A DNA stretch of 64,000 nt from Aralia elata (GCA_034770075.1 CM068386.1:43747990-43811989); one strand, 5' to 3'; shown: positions 23,892 through 36,364, counted from the stretch's first letter. Numbers and translations: made by a program. Notes: generated from the sequence alone by a model not told the origin.

Positions 23892-25229
23892 CAAGATCGT
23901 ATCTAACCAATATCTGCACTTATGTGAAAAACTAAGAAGAGAAGTTCTAAAAATGGAACTTTACAAGATTATAATTTTCGTTCATTAGCGAACTATGTTA
24001 AGAAGTATGCCAATGCCCATGATTTCGGCAAGGCAAAATGGATTTGAAAACACCAAAAGGTATTTTTAAAATAATCAGCACATCATTTAAGCATGATGTG
24101 AATATGGAAGATGATGGAATCATCAACGCAAAGTAAACTGGTGTGGATTTGATCATAGGATCATCAACCTACTATTGTATGATGCGGTATGAGAAAGTCA
24201 TAAAAATAATTTTTAGTATTTTGAGTTGTTAAAAGGTTTGTCGACCATTTGATTCGGCTAGACCTATGTTAAAATATTTTATCGATTTGTTATAAAATCT
24301 TTAGAATAAAAGTGTTGTTAAGTGGAGCTTGTCCAAACTAAATTATTTTGGTGCAGGTTCAAGGTTAAGTCTTAGAATGAACAAACCTTTTCAATAGGGA
24401 CAATTCTTGATCGAATATTTTGGCTGACACACAAGGTGTCAAAACAAACGCAATGTCATTTAAAAGTAGTGTTGATCAACATAAAGTACTATAAGTTGAT
24501 CCCCTAGACGTTCTCGTAAGTGATACCGAGTTTACAATTAAAATGTTGGGAAGCCCCTTTATAAAAGAAAAGAAGAATTCAAGGTCTTATGACCCCTTAG
24601 AAGTATGTAAAAAGATTGTCGGTCTAAACGACCAGTCAATAGATATGGAAATGATTAAAGGCCTTAGCAACCTATCAGTATGTAAGAAAAGATAGAAAGG
24701 TGTTTGTGCAATAACGTGCTTTTTAATCATTAGCATGTAGTAATTGAGTAGAACGACTCCTTTCTATGGGCGGAAGTTTAAGATGCATTAGAAAACCGAT
24801 TTAACTCACTGATGAGCCGTGTTGTAGTGTAGCGCACTGGAGACATTGGTGACAGTGTTGATGAGACGAAGAACTAATTGATTAGTTCTTTGGTGGGGGA
24901 GCCACTCAGTTCACTATGTTGATAATTGTTGAAATCTTGTGATGTGCTGTTTTATATATATATATTTTTTGAGAAGGTAATTCTTTATATATATATATAT
25001 ATATGTATGTATATATATATCTGTAAATTTAGGCTGAGTCTTAAGAAGTGTTATGAAGAAAATGTTCTCTCGTAATATAAAAAGGTTAATGATAGGAATC
25101 TAAATTGTTATTTCTATTTATTTTAGCAGCTTCACAATTATTGTTCAATTGTTGAAGTTTTTAGAAGAATATTATTCTATTCTTGAAATTGTTGTTTATT
25201 CAACTGTGTATTACTTGCTAAGCAATTGA
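23892..25229 (+). mobile_element. Decayed gypsy-derivative sequence without genes
   Basis: Parts match the interior of element A1: 24110-24200 resembles 6480-6570 (GATCATAGGATC and the following TATGATG text), and 24920-24980 resembles 5850-5910. There is an (AT)n run at 24955-25020. No coding sequence is recognisable. It may belong to the family B element or to another relic. Confidence 0.5.
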
Positions 25230-26419
25230 TGTTAGGTTTATATATTACGCAAGCATGCAATCAAATTACATAAATAGAGCAGAAACGTGATAAAACGGAT
25301 TTTAAAATTTTATACAAACCATCACCATGATCGATCAATGTGCTCAATTAACGATATAAACGAAAGAGAAAGAGAATAAAAATTATACCCTCGTAGAACA
25401 AAGCTTCCTCGGGTACAAGTTCAACTCCTAGTCCTTCGTGTTCTCCTCGAATGCTACGGTGTGATTCCTTCCTTTGATCAACGTTAGCCACCCAAGTGTT
25501 TGGCCTCTAGAGGTGATCCACCAAGGAAGAACAAGTATTCAAGAAGTTGGGTGTTTGGCAAGAACCCTAGTTTCTATCTCTATAGAAATTGCAAGTACTC
25601 TCCACAATCTAATGCAAGAGTGTGTAACCCCTAATCTATGATAAGACTCTTCTTATTTATAGATGTAGGAATAGCCCTTCCCTAAACTATTTAGGATTAG
25701 GGTTTTTATTCTAATTAAACTCCTTTAATTAATTATGCTCTTAATCCAATTAGGAATTCGTGAGAGAGTACTTCTATTAATTAATTCCCAATCCCTATTA
25801 GGAAATAAATAATAGTCTTATTAATTAATTCCCAATCCCTATTAGGAATTAAATAATAATAATAGTAATAATAATAATAAGACTCCTCTTATTAATTTAT
25901 ATTTATTATTTCCAAAATATTAAATAATAAATATTAAGCTATTTAATTTATTTTATCTCCATATACTAAATTAAATACACTTAACTTATTATTACAATTA
26001 TGTTATTTACTTCTTAAATAAATATTTTCCTTTTGCGGTATGACCCTTTAGGTTCTCCATATTAAACCAGTTGTGAATAAATCAATTAGAACAATTCTAA
26101 TCTTATTTAAATAAATAAATTAAACTATTTAATTCATTTAAATAAATAATATTTATTCTACAATAAGGGTAAGCCCCCTTAGCGATCAACGACTTTCCAG
26201 ATAATATAAATTTCAACATTAATCATAAAAGAACCTTTGAGTAAATAGTTACCGTACAATTCAATCCTTCTACCATACAATATTCCAATTAAATATAAGA
26301 CATGGATTTACTGTCAAGTCTTATTTTATTTGATTATATGTAATTCGATTCCCAAATGCACAACTCTAAATAATGCAAATTAGAAACTCCTTTCTAATTT
26401 CATTCTGCTTTGGCCAAGG

Positions 26420-28661
26420 TGATGAGTGTGTTTTATACACACAATTTGGGTACTTTTGGCCTTGATAATTTGCAAGGCTTTAGGTATTTTATGTGGTTTT
26501 TATGTATTTTTATCTTATTTCTACATAAATTAGTTTTTAGTTATTTTTACATGTTTTATGTTGCTTTGATGCATTTTCATTATGTTTGTAGGAATTAAAA
26601 TAAATATCGCTCGGATCGTTGTTTGTATTGACTCAATGTCCGTGCCTGGACGTCTGTGCCCGAATGGTAGTATGATGAAAATTTGTGCTTGGCGATGCTC
26701 GGTGCTTAATTTGATAACATTTGGTAGTTGGGCGTGCACGGCGTCGGGAAGCGTGCACGGCGTCGGCGTCGGCCAAGCCACGAGGGCATGCCTATGCCTT
26801 GATATCCGTGCCCGAATGATAATACAGTGAAAAGTTATGTTTGGCGATGCTCGACATTGATTTTGATGACATGTGGAAGTTGGGCATGCACGGCGTTAGA
26901 TTGCGTGCACGGCGTTGGCACTGGGCACTGACACTCGGCAGGCGCCAGCAGGCGCCAGCAGGCGGGCGCGCAGCCCTGGCGTGCGTGCGGGGCGCGCGCG
27001 GGCGGACTCGGCGTTGGCACTCGGCAGGCGCTGGCGTGCGGTGGCGCGCGGCGCTGGCGTGCGGGCGCGCACGGGCGGACTCAGCGTTGGCACTCAGCAG
27101 GCGCTGGCGTGCGGGTGCGCGGCGTTGGCGTGCGGGCGCACGCGGGCGAACTCGGCGCTGGGCGTGCGGTAAGCTAGGCGCGGGGCCTCGGCAGCTGGGC
27201 GTGCGGCAAGCTGGGCGCGGGGCCTCCGCAGCTGGGCGGTATGCAGGCGCGGGCGTGCGGGCGCGCGCGGGCGGACTCGGCGCTGGGCGTGCGGCAAGCT
27301 GGGCGCGGGGCCTCGGCAGCTGGGCGGCATGCAGGCGCGGGCGTGCGGGCGCACGCCTGGGCGTGCGGGCGCGCGCGCGGGTGCGGCAACAGACTCGGCA
27401 GCCAGCATGCGGCAGGCAGGGCCCTGGGCGCGCGCGCACCAGGCGCCGTGCGGGCGGACACCGCCGTGCTGAGTGCGATCTGACACAGCCATAGTGCGAT
27501 CTGAGCTCCATTTTGTCCGATTTTTGCTAGGGTTTCTTGATGGAGGCTATATATAATCTCTTTTAAGCTACATATCAGATATCTAGAGGGAGGGAGGCTA
27601 CAAAATACATCAACCAACAGTGCTCAAGGCTGCAAATGAAGCTGAATCAAGCCAAAAGCCAAGGAACTCAGTCAAGAAGAATTGCAAGGCCAAGGGGGAG
27701 AACTAGAACCAACAACAACCAAAGGACCACCAGCTGAATAGCTTCAAAAGTGGTTTTATTTCTAGATTTCCATCTCCTTTGTAATTCGAATTTGACAATG
27801 TATCAATTGAAAATGATGTTTATTGTAGCTATCATGAACTAACCTTCTACTCTAAGATTGCAATGGAACCCAACACTTAATGTTAATTGAATTCTCTCTC
27901 TATTGATTTTAGTTATGCATTTGTGAATTGATTGTCATAACCTTTGCTTCTAGATTAATTGCTTGGCCCGTAATTACCGTGGGAACCTATATGAACTTGA
28001 CGAACGGATTATAGGTTAAGACCTAGTTATGATAACATGCGAGAGTATAGATTGTTGTGGGTTATTAATTGGATTAAGTGACGTGTGTCTTATTAATTAT
28101 CTGCAATAATAGGTATCTTAATAGTAGTTGGGATAGATATATACCTAATTACCGCATGCAAACTATTGAGAATCTAATCTTAATGACTTCCGATGTGAAA
28201 GTTGGTAATTGAAGGGAGGATTAATTAGATTTGGTGACACGTGTCTAGTAATCATTCCTGAAATTAGTCTCTTGATAGTGTATAGGATAGACATATATCT
28301 ATGCACCGCTTAGGAAGATTCGTGATTGACCATCGACAGAGGCTCTTATGTAGTTTTAATTTCTCGGTTGTCAATTCGTATGCTATAACTGATTGAAAAG
28401 AGAGAGTTAGGAGATTCAAATGACGTGTTGGGGGAAATTGTAATCTTAGACCTTTCGATCTTGATATTTTACCGCACTTTACTCATTACTCGACTTGTGA
28501 ACTCAACAATCAACAAACAATCGATCAAATTGATTTATAATTGGTACTTGGTTATTATTTGTCACAATTCCCTGTGGGTTCGACTCATATCTTATCATAT
28601 ATTACTTGTGCACCGTGTATACTTGCACGTGTGTGTTTATCGATAGCTAAATCGACCAACA
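26420..28661 (+). repeat. Solo LTR nested in the copia-type LTR, target duplication CAAGG
   Basis: It begins TGATGAGTGTG and ends CGACCAACA, with CAAGG at 26415-26419 and 28662-28666. The uninterrupted host sequence is visible in the second copy at about 62860-62875 (reverse strand), which reads straight across the insertion point. Length is 2242 bp. It contains an 800-bp GC-rich core (26690-27490) and a CCCTGTGGGTTCGAC block near its end. No primer site or gene is seen. Confidence 0.9.
26690..27490. repeat. 800-bp extremely GC-rich irregular tandem repeat
   Basis: Built from GGCGTGCGGGCGC-like words; GGGCGGACTCGGCG or close variants recur at about 26999, 27072, 27147 and 27268, with larger partial duplications between. 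The surroundings are AT-rich. Long open frames on both strands (up to 239 codons, Arg/Ala/Pro-rich) arise because GC-rich DNA lacks stop codons. Confidence 0.9.
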
Positions 28662-29345
28662 CAAGGACTACTGAGTTGTCATTTATCGAATCACATAGAA
28701 CATTCACATTTTACTAGACGTGGTAGATTCTTTGTTGATCATTCATCTATCTCCATGTACAACTTATTATACCCAATCATACCATTTGATATACCCCAAA
28801 GGTCTTAAGGGACATGTCAAAGTATAACTCATCATACACAAGATACTATGATGATCTCAAGTCCAAGGATCACTTATACTATTATCACTAGAGGAATTCC
28901 TATTGACAGGCGAGTAAAACTCCATTAGGTATTCCTTAGCGAGTCACGTTTAGTGAACTTATTCTCTAATAAGCACATATATACTTGCTTTAGTGTCTCC
29001 ACATAAATGATTATGAGATCAATCATCCTCTTCCTAAGAGCAAGCAACGTATGTACTAAACTATCCGGATTCACTAATCCCCAATTTAGTAATCCAACGA
29101 TTAGGAACAATTTTAGTTTGTGAGCTATCTTGAATTTAGATCTCATTAGCATGATAACCATCATGATTCTAAAAGCATTGCTCAAAACTATGGGTTTATC
29201 ACATTTAATATAACAGCACCATGTAGATAATATAAAATGCCTTTTAAGAAACTTAATTCTTTTATTAATAAATGAATAAGATTACAAAGTATATGCTACA
29301 TCATATCAAATACGATTGGCTTGTGTGCATACTACTTTCAATTGA

Positions 29346-29656
29346 ATGCTCACTTTTGCTTAAAACTGAATTAATTGCAGCTAAGCCAGGGCGGAGAGCA
29401 GAATCCAATAAAGTTGAAGTCAAAAGAGAGTTAATGATTAGAAGAATGTTCTAGTAATTGTATTATTAGTACCGATAGAATATTGTAAGGATATTAGATG
29501 AAGTAGTAATTAAGGTCTTCGTACCTGAGATTAGTAAGAGATATGATGTAATAATATTGTAATTACATTCATATCATTAAGATTATATCGAATAAGTTGT
29601 ACCATGACGCACCGAACCCGGGTTTGAAGGTAGACTCGAATTTGGGAGTGTTATAC
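29346..29656 (+). repeat. Right end of a gypsy LTR
   Basis: TTAAGGTCTTCGTACC and the following AACCCGGGTTTG match the end region of the LTR finishing at 20897. The terminus is eroded (GGGAGTGTTATA). It may be the end of the LTR that starts at 15799. The sequence to its right is CACTA coding. Confidence 0.5.
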
Positions 29657-30168
29657 CTTATCTTTTTCCTCCCAGTAGTATAACGTGCAATCTTGCTCAC
29701 AAGCATCGATCTTCTCATGACCCAGATTCAACCCATTTATCATCTTCTTCACTTCGTAGTAATTCGAAGGCAATGTATGGTCCTTAGGTAAGAACTCGCT
29801 AATAAGATCAAACAAATCATTGAAGTCTCTCTCACTGTAGTCATGCTCATTCTTGAAGTGTAAGAGCTTCGTTATTGTAGATAGTCTAGTGTGCTTATTA
29901 TTTTCCTCGTATAATGGGATCCCAAATTCAAATAGCATCTTGTAAAAGGTAGTTATCGTGTCATTTGGCTCTTGCTGAGCACTACTTGACGAATGCTCGT
30001 TTATACCCCAATAATTATTATTAGGGCCATAAGCATCGACCAACATCACCATAGCATCATAGTTATCACCACCTGATTCCCCGTGAACTGGATGGTCTAC
30101 ACTATCGGTCATTTTCCTCACCTCAATTGATTCCTCGTGATGAATCCATATGAAATACCCATCTACAA
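29657..30168 (-). pseudogene. CACTA (En/Spm) TNP2-type transposase fragment
   Basis: The minus-strand frame (ATG at 30121, readable upstream to about 30168) gives the N-terminal part of a plant CACTA transposase. Recognisable stretches are MLVDAYGPN, then LYEENNKHTRLS, the HDYSERDFNDLF region and LPKDHTLPSNYYEVKKM, ending with LGHEKIDACEQDCTLYYW. These fit the transposase-associated region of the TNP2 family, which acts in the nucleus on terminal inverted repeats. About 160 residues remain against several hundred in a full protein; the C-terminal part is cut off where the gypsy LTR ends at 29656. No terminal CACTA repeats were found. Confidence 0.8.
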
Positions 30169-30199
30169 ACTCCCATTAAAATAAGTCAAATTTGATGTC

Positions 30200-31254
30200 A
30201 TCAACTTTTTTTCCAAATTAGGTTTTTATTACGAATCATATGTTTGAATTTGATGTTATGATATTAATGTATATGTGTTTCTGTAGCTAAATTGTAAAGT
30301 CCTTAAAAAGATTTTGATGTACAAGGACTTAGATAGAAAAGATCAAACTTGTTAGGTTGATCTAATGAGCTAAAATAATAAGGATAGACTGGTCGTAGAG
30401 TCCTGCACAAGTCATCATAGAGCATCCAGTAAAGGATCGTAGATCAGTCAACCAACTTGGAGTTTAGTCAGCAAAGCTTCGCAGAGTTAAGTATGTCATC
30501 ACAGAGTTTGTCAGGCAAACATAAAGTAAGGCTCGGCCAGTCGCAGAGCTCCCTCTCGGCATTGTAGAGTTAGCCAAGCAAATGCAGAGTGGCTCGGCAG
30601 ATCGTAGAGTCAATACTTTCAACATAAAGTAACTCTACGATTCCTAGTTAAGCACGATCGTAGAGTCACGTCTGCATGAGCAAGTCGGCACCTCTTAAGA
30701 AGGTAAGGGGCAAAACATTAATATTGTCTCTAGGTGATCAAAACGCAACATGAAAGATCACAGTGAACGTCTACAAGAAATAAAGTCTCATCAAAGGATC
30801 GTACAGTCAGCTAAACATTCTACGATCCTCATCAGACGAAGCAACCAAGAACTGAATTGAATATTCTATGTTGCCCATAATGGATTGCTAACATCCATAT
30901 CAGTAGGGTGACCTACCCAAGATAATTGTTGAATATGTAATTGATCTGAATGAAGAGTCAAAGTCAGTGGGGAATAAACATCTATAGTTTGCAGATATTC
31001 TAAGCACTGTCCCTGCCACTATCTGGGAGCAAGCTAATGGATGTTGACTTATCCCACTACTGCGCACAACAAGGAATAAAATATTCCTAAGTTCAGCAAC
31101 AAATCTTAACGGGAATATTAAATGCAACGTTCTCATTTCAACGAAAGAATTCAGAGGCATCGATATAAGGCAAGCAGATTGAAGAATCAAATAAGTAAGT
31201 ACAAAACGAAGAAATAAATCTGTCAAAGCCTCACTCTACAATCTCAAGTGAACA
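30200..31254 (+). repeat. Sirevirus-like copia 5' LTR, first part
   Basis: The left boundary is uncertain (candidates TGTTATGAT at 30252 or TGTTAGG at 30346). It is assigned to the copia element because of ATCGTAGAGT-type repeats (30394, 30601, 30632 reversed, 30657), also found in that element's coding region, and because sequence resumes across two solo LTRs to a typical LTR end at 39429. The minus-strand frame 30900-31226 has no recognised motif. Confidence 0.6.
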
Positions 31255-31259
31255 TCTTG

Positions 31260-34200
31260 TGTAAACGCCCCCAAACCCGGGTCCCTTGAACCTCGGACCT
31301 GGTGCGTCACGATACATCATATTTACAACTGCTGCGGAAGATATAAATATAAATTGTTTATACAATAATCTCTGCTACATTTCCCAAGGTCTATAACCTT
31401 TATTAATATATACCTTCAGTAACTTAAAAGGTTTACAATATCATTTACATCAAATAACTAATTTGGTTATCGTGCATAACACTATAATCTTGTCCTTTGC
31501 TTCTGTCTTTCCTCGAACATTCGCTTTAAATCTGAAATTTGTTATCATGATATAGCAAGGGTGAGCAACTACTTTGCTCAGCAAGTTTAAATACAATAAA
31601 GATATATCATTATTGAAAGAATGAATAAGCTTTTGAATTTTCAACAATATAATAATTATGAAAGAGCATGAATCAGAATTTCAATAATTGAATGACTGAA
31701 TTAAATAGTATAGGGTATCAATAATGACCATGAACAAATTTAACTGAACCTTAAGGTAATGAAGGTGATCAACCTTTCATACATGATGAACATATGCAAC
31801 ATGCACTAAGTGCGAATCAATAAATATAGATGTGGAATAATTGTCAATAATTAATCCACTAGCATGCTTGAAACATAATAACTCGAGTTTGAGTTAAGGA
31901 ACTTGCATTTCGATATGAAAATGAAGTTAAGATACTTGTACAAGGATAGGAAACTTGCTCAATATAAAAGTTGAGTAAGATGGAACTTGCATGTACCGTC
32001 ACTTACTGCTACGCAATTTAACTTAATCTCTTATGAAAGACCTATCAGTTACATATATCACCTTATAATATCACTTCTTTATCAATAAATTATCTAACAT
32101 TTAACCATATAACTAAATATTAGATAATACCTTAACACCATATGCATTCATAATTCTAAAGCTAGCACACATCGAGTCTTTAACAGTGTTTAATATAGTA
32201 TGTTGAGTGGTTTCCCACAAACAACTAACAAACTAGTTTTCGTCTCGTCTACACTGTTTTCACAGTAAGTTAGATCGGTTGCTAGTTCGTATATACCTCC
32301 ACTCCCTAAAGGAATTGTTTAGCCCAGCTACAATACATCAACTATTAAAGAACACGAATGTACTACTACTTTATCATAAATCTTGACTTAACACTAAGTC
32401 TTTCATTTTATAAGTTCTCTTTATAATCCATTAAGCCTGAATACTTAAACCAGCAAGTTGGATTATCCAACATACCAATCCAGCAACCTACATTTAAACC
32501 AACATCTAATCCATCAACCTGGATTCAAACTATCCTACAATTCAGCAAGCTAGATTCACTAATTCAGCAAACCAGATTCATTAATTCAGCAAACTATATT
32601 CACCAATTCAGCAAGCCGAATACCACAATCCAACAAGTCGAATACAAGTTAACATATTAATTCAGCAAGCTGAATACATCTATGCAGCAAGTTGAATACA
32701 TCTATGCAGCAACCTCATTTTCTGGACAGTCTTAGAAATAATTTGTTTCAAAAATGCTTTCCTCCATAAAATGACTCAATCTCGCGATTAACTACAAAAC
32801 TTCAAGATCTACAACTTTCGTGTTTACATGATCTTCAAATTCCAAACACACGAGGCTGCACACCTCAAGGAATGACTAACTTAAAACTGTCTCGCGAGAA
32901 AACTGGCTGCCAGACCCTAGCTCGCTTAAACAGTCATAACTTCTTCGTTTTTTATAATTTTTGGGCGATTCTAGTGGCCACGCGAAGCTAACTTCCATAT
33001 CTACAACTTTGTCCTACTGAAAGTTTTCCAATTCCCAACACATCAATACAAGAATTTCACGCAAGGGGGCTAACCCAAATCGTTGGAATGTTTTTGCACG
33101 ACAACTTAGATTGGTCATAACTCTTTGCTCCGAAGTCAGAATTAGTCCGTTCCGGAGTCTATGGAAAGCTTATTCAGTGTAAAATAATATACCAAAAGCC
33201 CAGAATTTTTAGAGTAATTTAGCTAACGCCGAATTTTCTATTTTTGGGTAGTAGCTCATTAGTTCTTTTCTCTTCTCTCCTTTTGATTTTCATATTTTGA
33301 GTTTTACACAACCAAATTAGATGATTTCAAGTTCTATGAACTCCTAACTCATAATATTACAACATATTAAATCTATAGATTTTTACATCAATACCCACTA
33401 GGCGGATCTGAGGATCAAAGAGGAAAATGACGGTTTTTGAGTTTTGAAAACTTATTTCTTAGATCCAAGCTTAATAACCCATAAAACCACTAGATCTAAA
33501 CATGAATCATCAATAATCATGTAGATTTACCTATATAACGTATAATAACACTAACCCAAACCTAGATCCAAGCTAAATCACAATAAAAATGGATAGAGTT
33601 TTGAGTTTTACCTTTGTGTTCTTCATTTCTTTTTTTTTTCTTTCTTTCTCTTTCCTTCTCCTCTTCCATGGTCAAGATCTTGCTATCTTCCTCCTCCACC
33701 ATGGTAGAGCCTTCTTTCTCTTCCTCCCTCTCTCTCTCGGTCGGACCTCTCTCCTTCCTCTTTTCCTTTCCCCTCTTGCCGTGAGCCATTTTCTCCCTCT
33801 CTCTCTTGTTTTCTTTTAGTTTGCTAGGAGAATAGAAATGAAATGAAATGGAATGAACAAAAGTGATTTACTAGATTTAAAGTTAGATACAATTTATGTA
33901 TCTATCTTTCTCATCCTAATTTCTCTCTCTCTTACCAATCCTCCTTATCCCTTATCTTAGTTACTAAGTAATTAAACACATGGTCAAGTGATTACATGAC
34001 ACCTAGCTAAGAGATAAGGAAGAAAAAAAATAATCATTGCTCTCTTTCTCTCCCACATGGGTCGGCCACCTCATGTCCTTTTTGCCTCATTTTGGATTTA
34101 TTTAATTACTAATTTACTTAGGCAAATAACTAAAAAGTCCCTCCTTGCTTGGGCTAAAAATTGGGCCATTAATTAAATTCTATTGGGCTTGTAACTTACT

Positions 34201-36137
34201 AGTTGGCCCTCTTGAAACTAAATTTACTTACTACCACTATTGGGCTACTGGTTTATTAAATTATTGGGCTCCCAATATGTGATTTAATTAAATGTGAATG
34301 GCTAATTTAATCCATTTACTTAATAATTCTTCAAGTCCACAATTAATTAAATTAAAGGGGCTTGATTAAAGAACTAAATAAACTAGTTCACTAGTAATTT
34401 ATATTACTAAGACTAATACATAATTATTACATAAATAATCGTAATTTATTTTTGTAACCCAATTAGACTTGCTATATTCAAGTAAATTGAATATTTAATT
34501 AGAGTTAAATATCTTAATCAATTTCCTTGATTATTAGGTTACTACTTTAACTATTTCATTAGTAGAACTTTCTATAACATACTATTCACATAATACACAT
34601 ACACATAAATTTTAAATACAATTATAATAATTGTATAATTAATATTCAATTCCCTATTGATAATTATCATCAGGGTTTTGATTAACTATTCACTGTTCAT
34701 CCTGTAAAATTTAATTCCTTACTCATGTACATTTAATTTCTTAACCCAATTAGTCTTACTTTAATTAGGTTATAAAATTAATTAATTGAGATATATAAAA
34801 TAAATCTCTTAGGGTTAGTATTTATTTTAAATACTATTATTCTCTCATGCCATAACCCTTAAGTTATTATTAAATTTTCATACCTAATATATAATGACTA
34901 GGTTACACTAGTTTCCTTTTATTTTTTTATTATATAATAAACAAATAAAAACAATCACATAATATTCATATTCATTTACTTACATATTCATACAAAATAA
35001 TTTAATACATTGAGATAATAAAATAAATCTCTTAGATTAGGTCACTAGTATATAATTAAAATACTAAGACCACTAAATAAAAATAACCTTCTAGGTTATT
35101 TAATTTCAATGCCTAATTTATAATATTAGGCTACCAAACTTTCTTTAATTCCCCTTTATTATTAGAATAACTAACTTACTAGAGACCATTAATTGGACTT
35201 TCATTTAAAATTGTTTGGGCCACTAGTACTCAAGCATTTTTAAACCATCACTTGGACTAAGTTAGTAAGTTTACATATTAATTATCCAAGTCCATAATCA
35301 ATTAATTGAGTGGGCTTGGTTATTTAACTAATTGGACTAGTCCACTAGTATTTATTTACTATTTGGACTATTAATATAACACTTAAGTTTCTAAGCTCCT
35401 CATATTTATAATATTTATAAATATGTTACATAACTTTCCTTTTCATTTCTTAGTCACTTAAATTAAATAAATTAACTAACTTATTTAATTCACATAACAC
35501 ATGTTCACTTATATTTCTATACAAAAATGAAAATTTATTCAATAAATAAGATATTACAATTAAAGTAATATCCCCTCTTTATTAAAATAATTCAATGCTA
35601 GAATTTATTTTAATATCCTTTATTTAAATTATACAATATTTTTGTATACTAAACTAATGATTTTTCTTCGTAATATAAACTGTTTCATAACAATTTATTC
35701 ATGCGCAATAAATAAACCTATTTATCATCATCACTCCTCTTGCTACAATATATATAGCATATCACTAAGTATATATATGTACTAATACATATTTTCTTTA
35801 ACCTTATAGCATCTCTCCATTTGAAAATTTATTTTCTTAATAAATTTTCCACTTGTATTATTATAAAATTTCTTACACCAATTAGTTCACATTAAATTTA
35901 TAGGTATTGTAATACTTTATCTATAATATCCCTTCAAGTACATATAAATTCATTTCTAGGGTTTTAGAATTTTATAACCCATATTTTCTCTATTCTCTTT
36001 CAAAGAGTAAACCATATAGGTTTTTCTTAAAATTTTTAAATAAATCCTCAAATTCCCATCTAGGTTTTATTCTTTAACTTTTAATTTAATCATTCAAGAT
36101 CTTATAAATAAATCTTATAAATTTTCGGAATGTCACA
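31260..36137 (-). repeat. Long solo LTR, minus orientation, target duplication TCTTG
   Basis: It begins TGTAAACGCCCCC and ends TGTCACA, with TCTTG at 31255-31259 and 36138-36142. At 4.9 kb it is unusually long and may hide another insertion, which I could not delimit. It contains a palindromic minisatellite (32447-32710), CATAACT/CTACAACTTT modules (32780-33180), a polypyrimidine stretch (33620-33760, the GA-rich leader in LTR sense), and a cluster of TGGGCY motifs (34148-34270). No gene: the 33562-33819 frames are low-complexity. Confidence 0.85.
32447..32710. repeat. Minisatellite of about 23 bp with palindromic units
   Basis: About ten units of the type ATTCAGCAAGCTGAATACATC, best conserved from 32548. 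The unit at 32660-32675 (ATTCAGCAAGCTGAAT) is a perfect inverted repeat with a 2-bp centre. Confidence 0.8.
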
Positions 36138-36142
36138 TCTTG

Positions 36143-36359
36143 CTTAGCTACTAAGTTCATCAGATCATAAGTTTCAAGCAACTTAGTAGCAACAAACCAA
36201 AACACTCTCAACTAAGTGTAAGGGTCAACAGGTGACCAATGAGTTCCATGTCTGCTGGACTTGAAGAGTACTAAGTGTACTGGTGATTCTAAGGTTGCGG
36301 GTCTTAGTCTATAGTGTTCCAAGGTTGCTGGTCTTGAAGAGTACTTAGTGTACTAGAGT
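36143..36359 (+). repeat. Sirevirus-like 5' LTR, middle part
   Basis: A 217-bp island between two solo LTRs. It holds repeated CTTGAAGAGTACT(A/T)AGTG units (about 36260 and 36338), a third degenerate copy of which follows the next insertion at about 39084. Confidence 0.7.
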
Positions 36360-36364
36360 TCCAA

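Larger units (their letters stand above)
25230..29340 (-). repeat. Solo copia-type LTR, target duplication ATTGA, with a nested solo LTR
   Basis: It begins TGTTAGG and ends CTACTTTCA, flanked by ATTGA at 25225-25229 and 29341-29345. It is the reverse complement of the sequence starting at 62190, which fixes its sense as minus. Without the nested LTR (26420-28661 plus duplication) it is about 1.86 kb. In LTR sense it ends CCTAACA, typical of copia LTRs. A minus-strand TATA-like element (CTATAAATAAG) lies near 25660. The open frames inside are not supported as genes. Confidence 0.85.

Noticed and set aside
26792..27617. Arg/Ala/Pro-rich open frames on both strands, up to 239 codons
   Set aside because: They arise from an extremely GC-rich repeat where stop codons are rare; frames overlap in all phases and show no domain.
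28571..28586. CCCTGTGGGTTCGAC as a tRNA T-loop or tRNA gene
   Set aside because: GGTTCGA resembles a B box, but no A box, acceptor stem or anticodon arm is found; the block is a conserved LTR motif also at about 23790 and 13555.
30900..31226. 108-codon minus-strand frame
   Set aside because: It lies in the Sirevirus LTR opposite to element sense; hydrophobic composition but no recognised domain or conservation evidence.
33562..33819. Frames rich in Lys/Glu or Phe/Leu on opposite strands
   Set aside because: Low-complexity polypyrimidine/polypurine tract, the leader of the minus-oriented LTR; not a gene.
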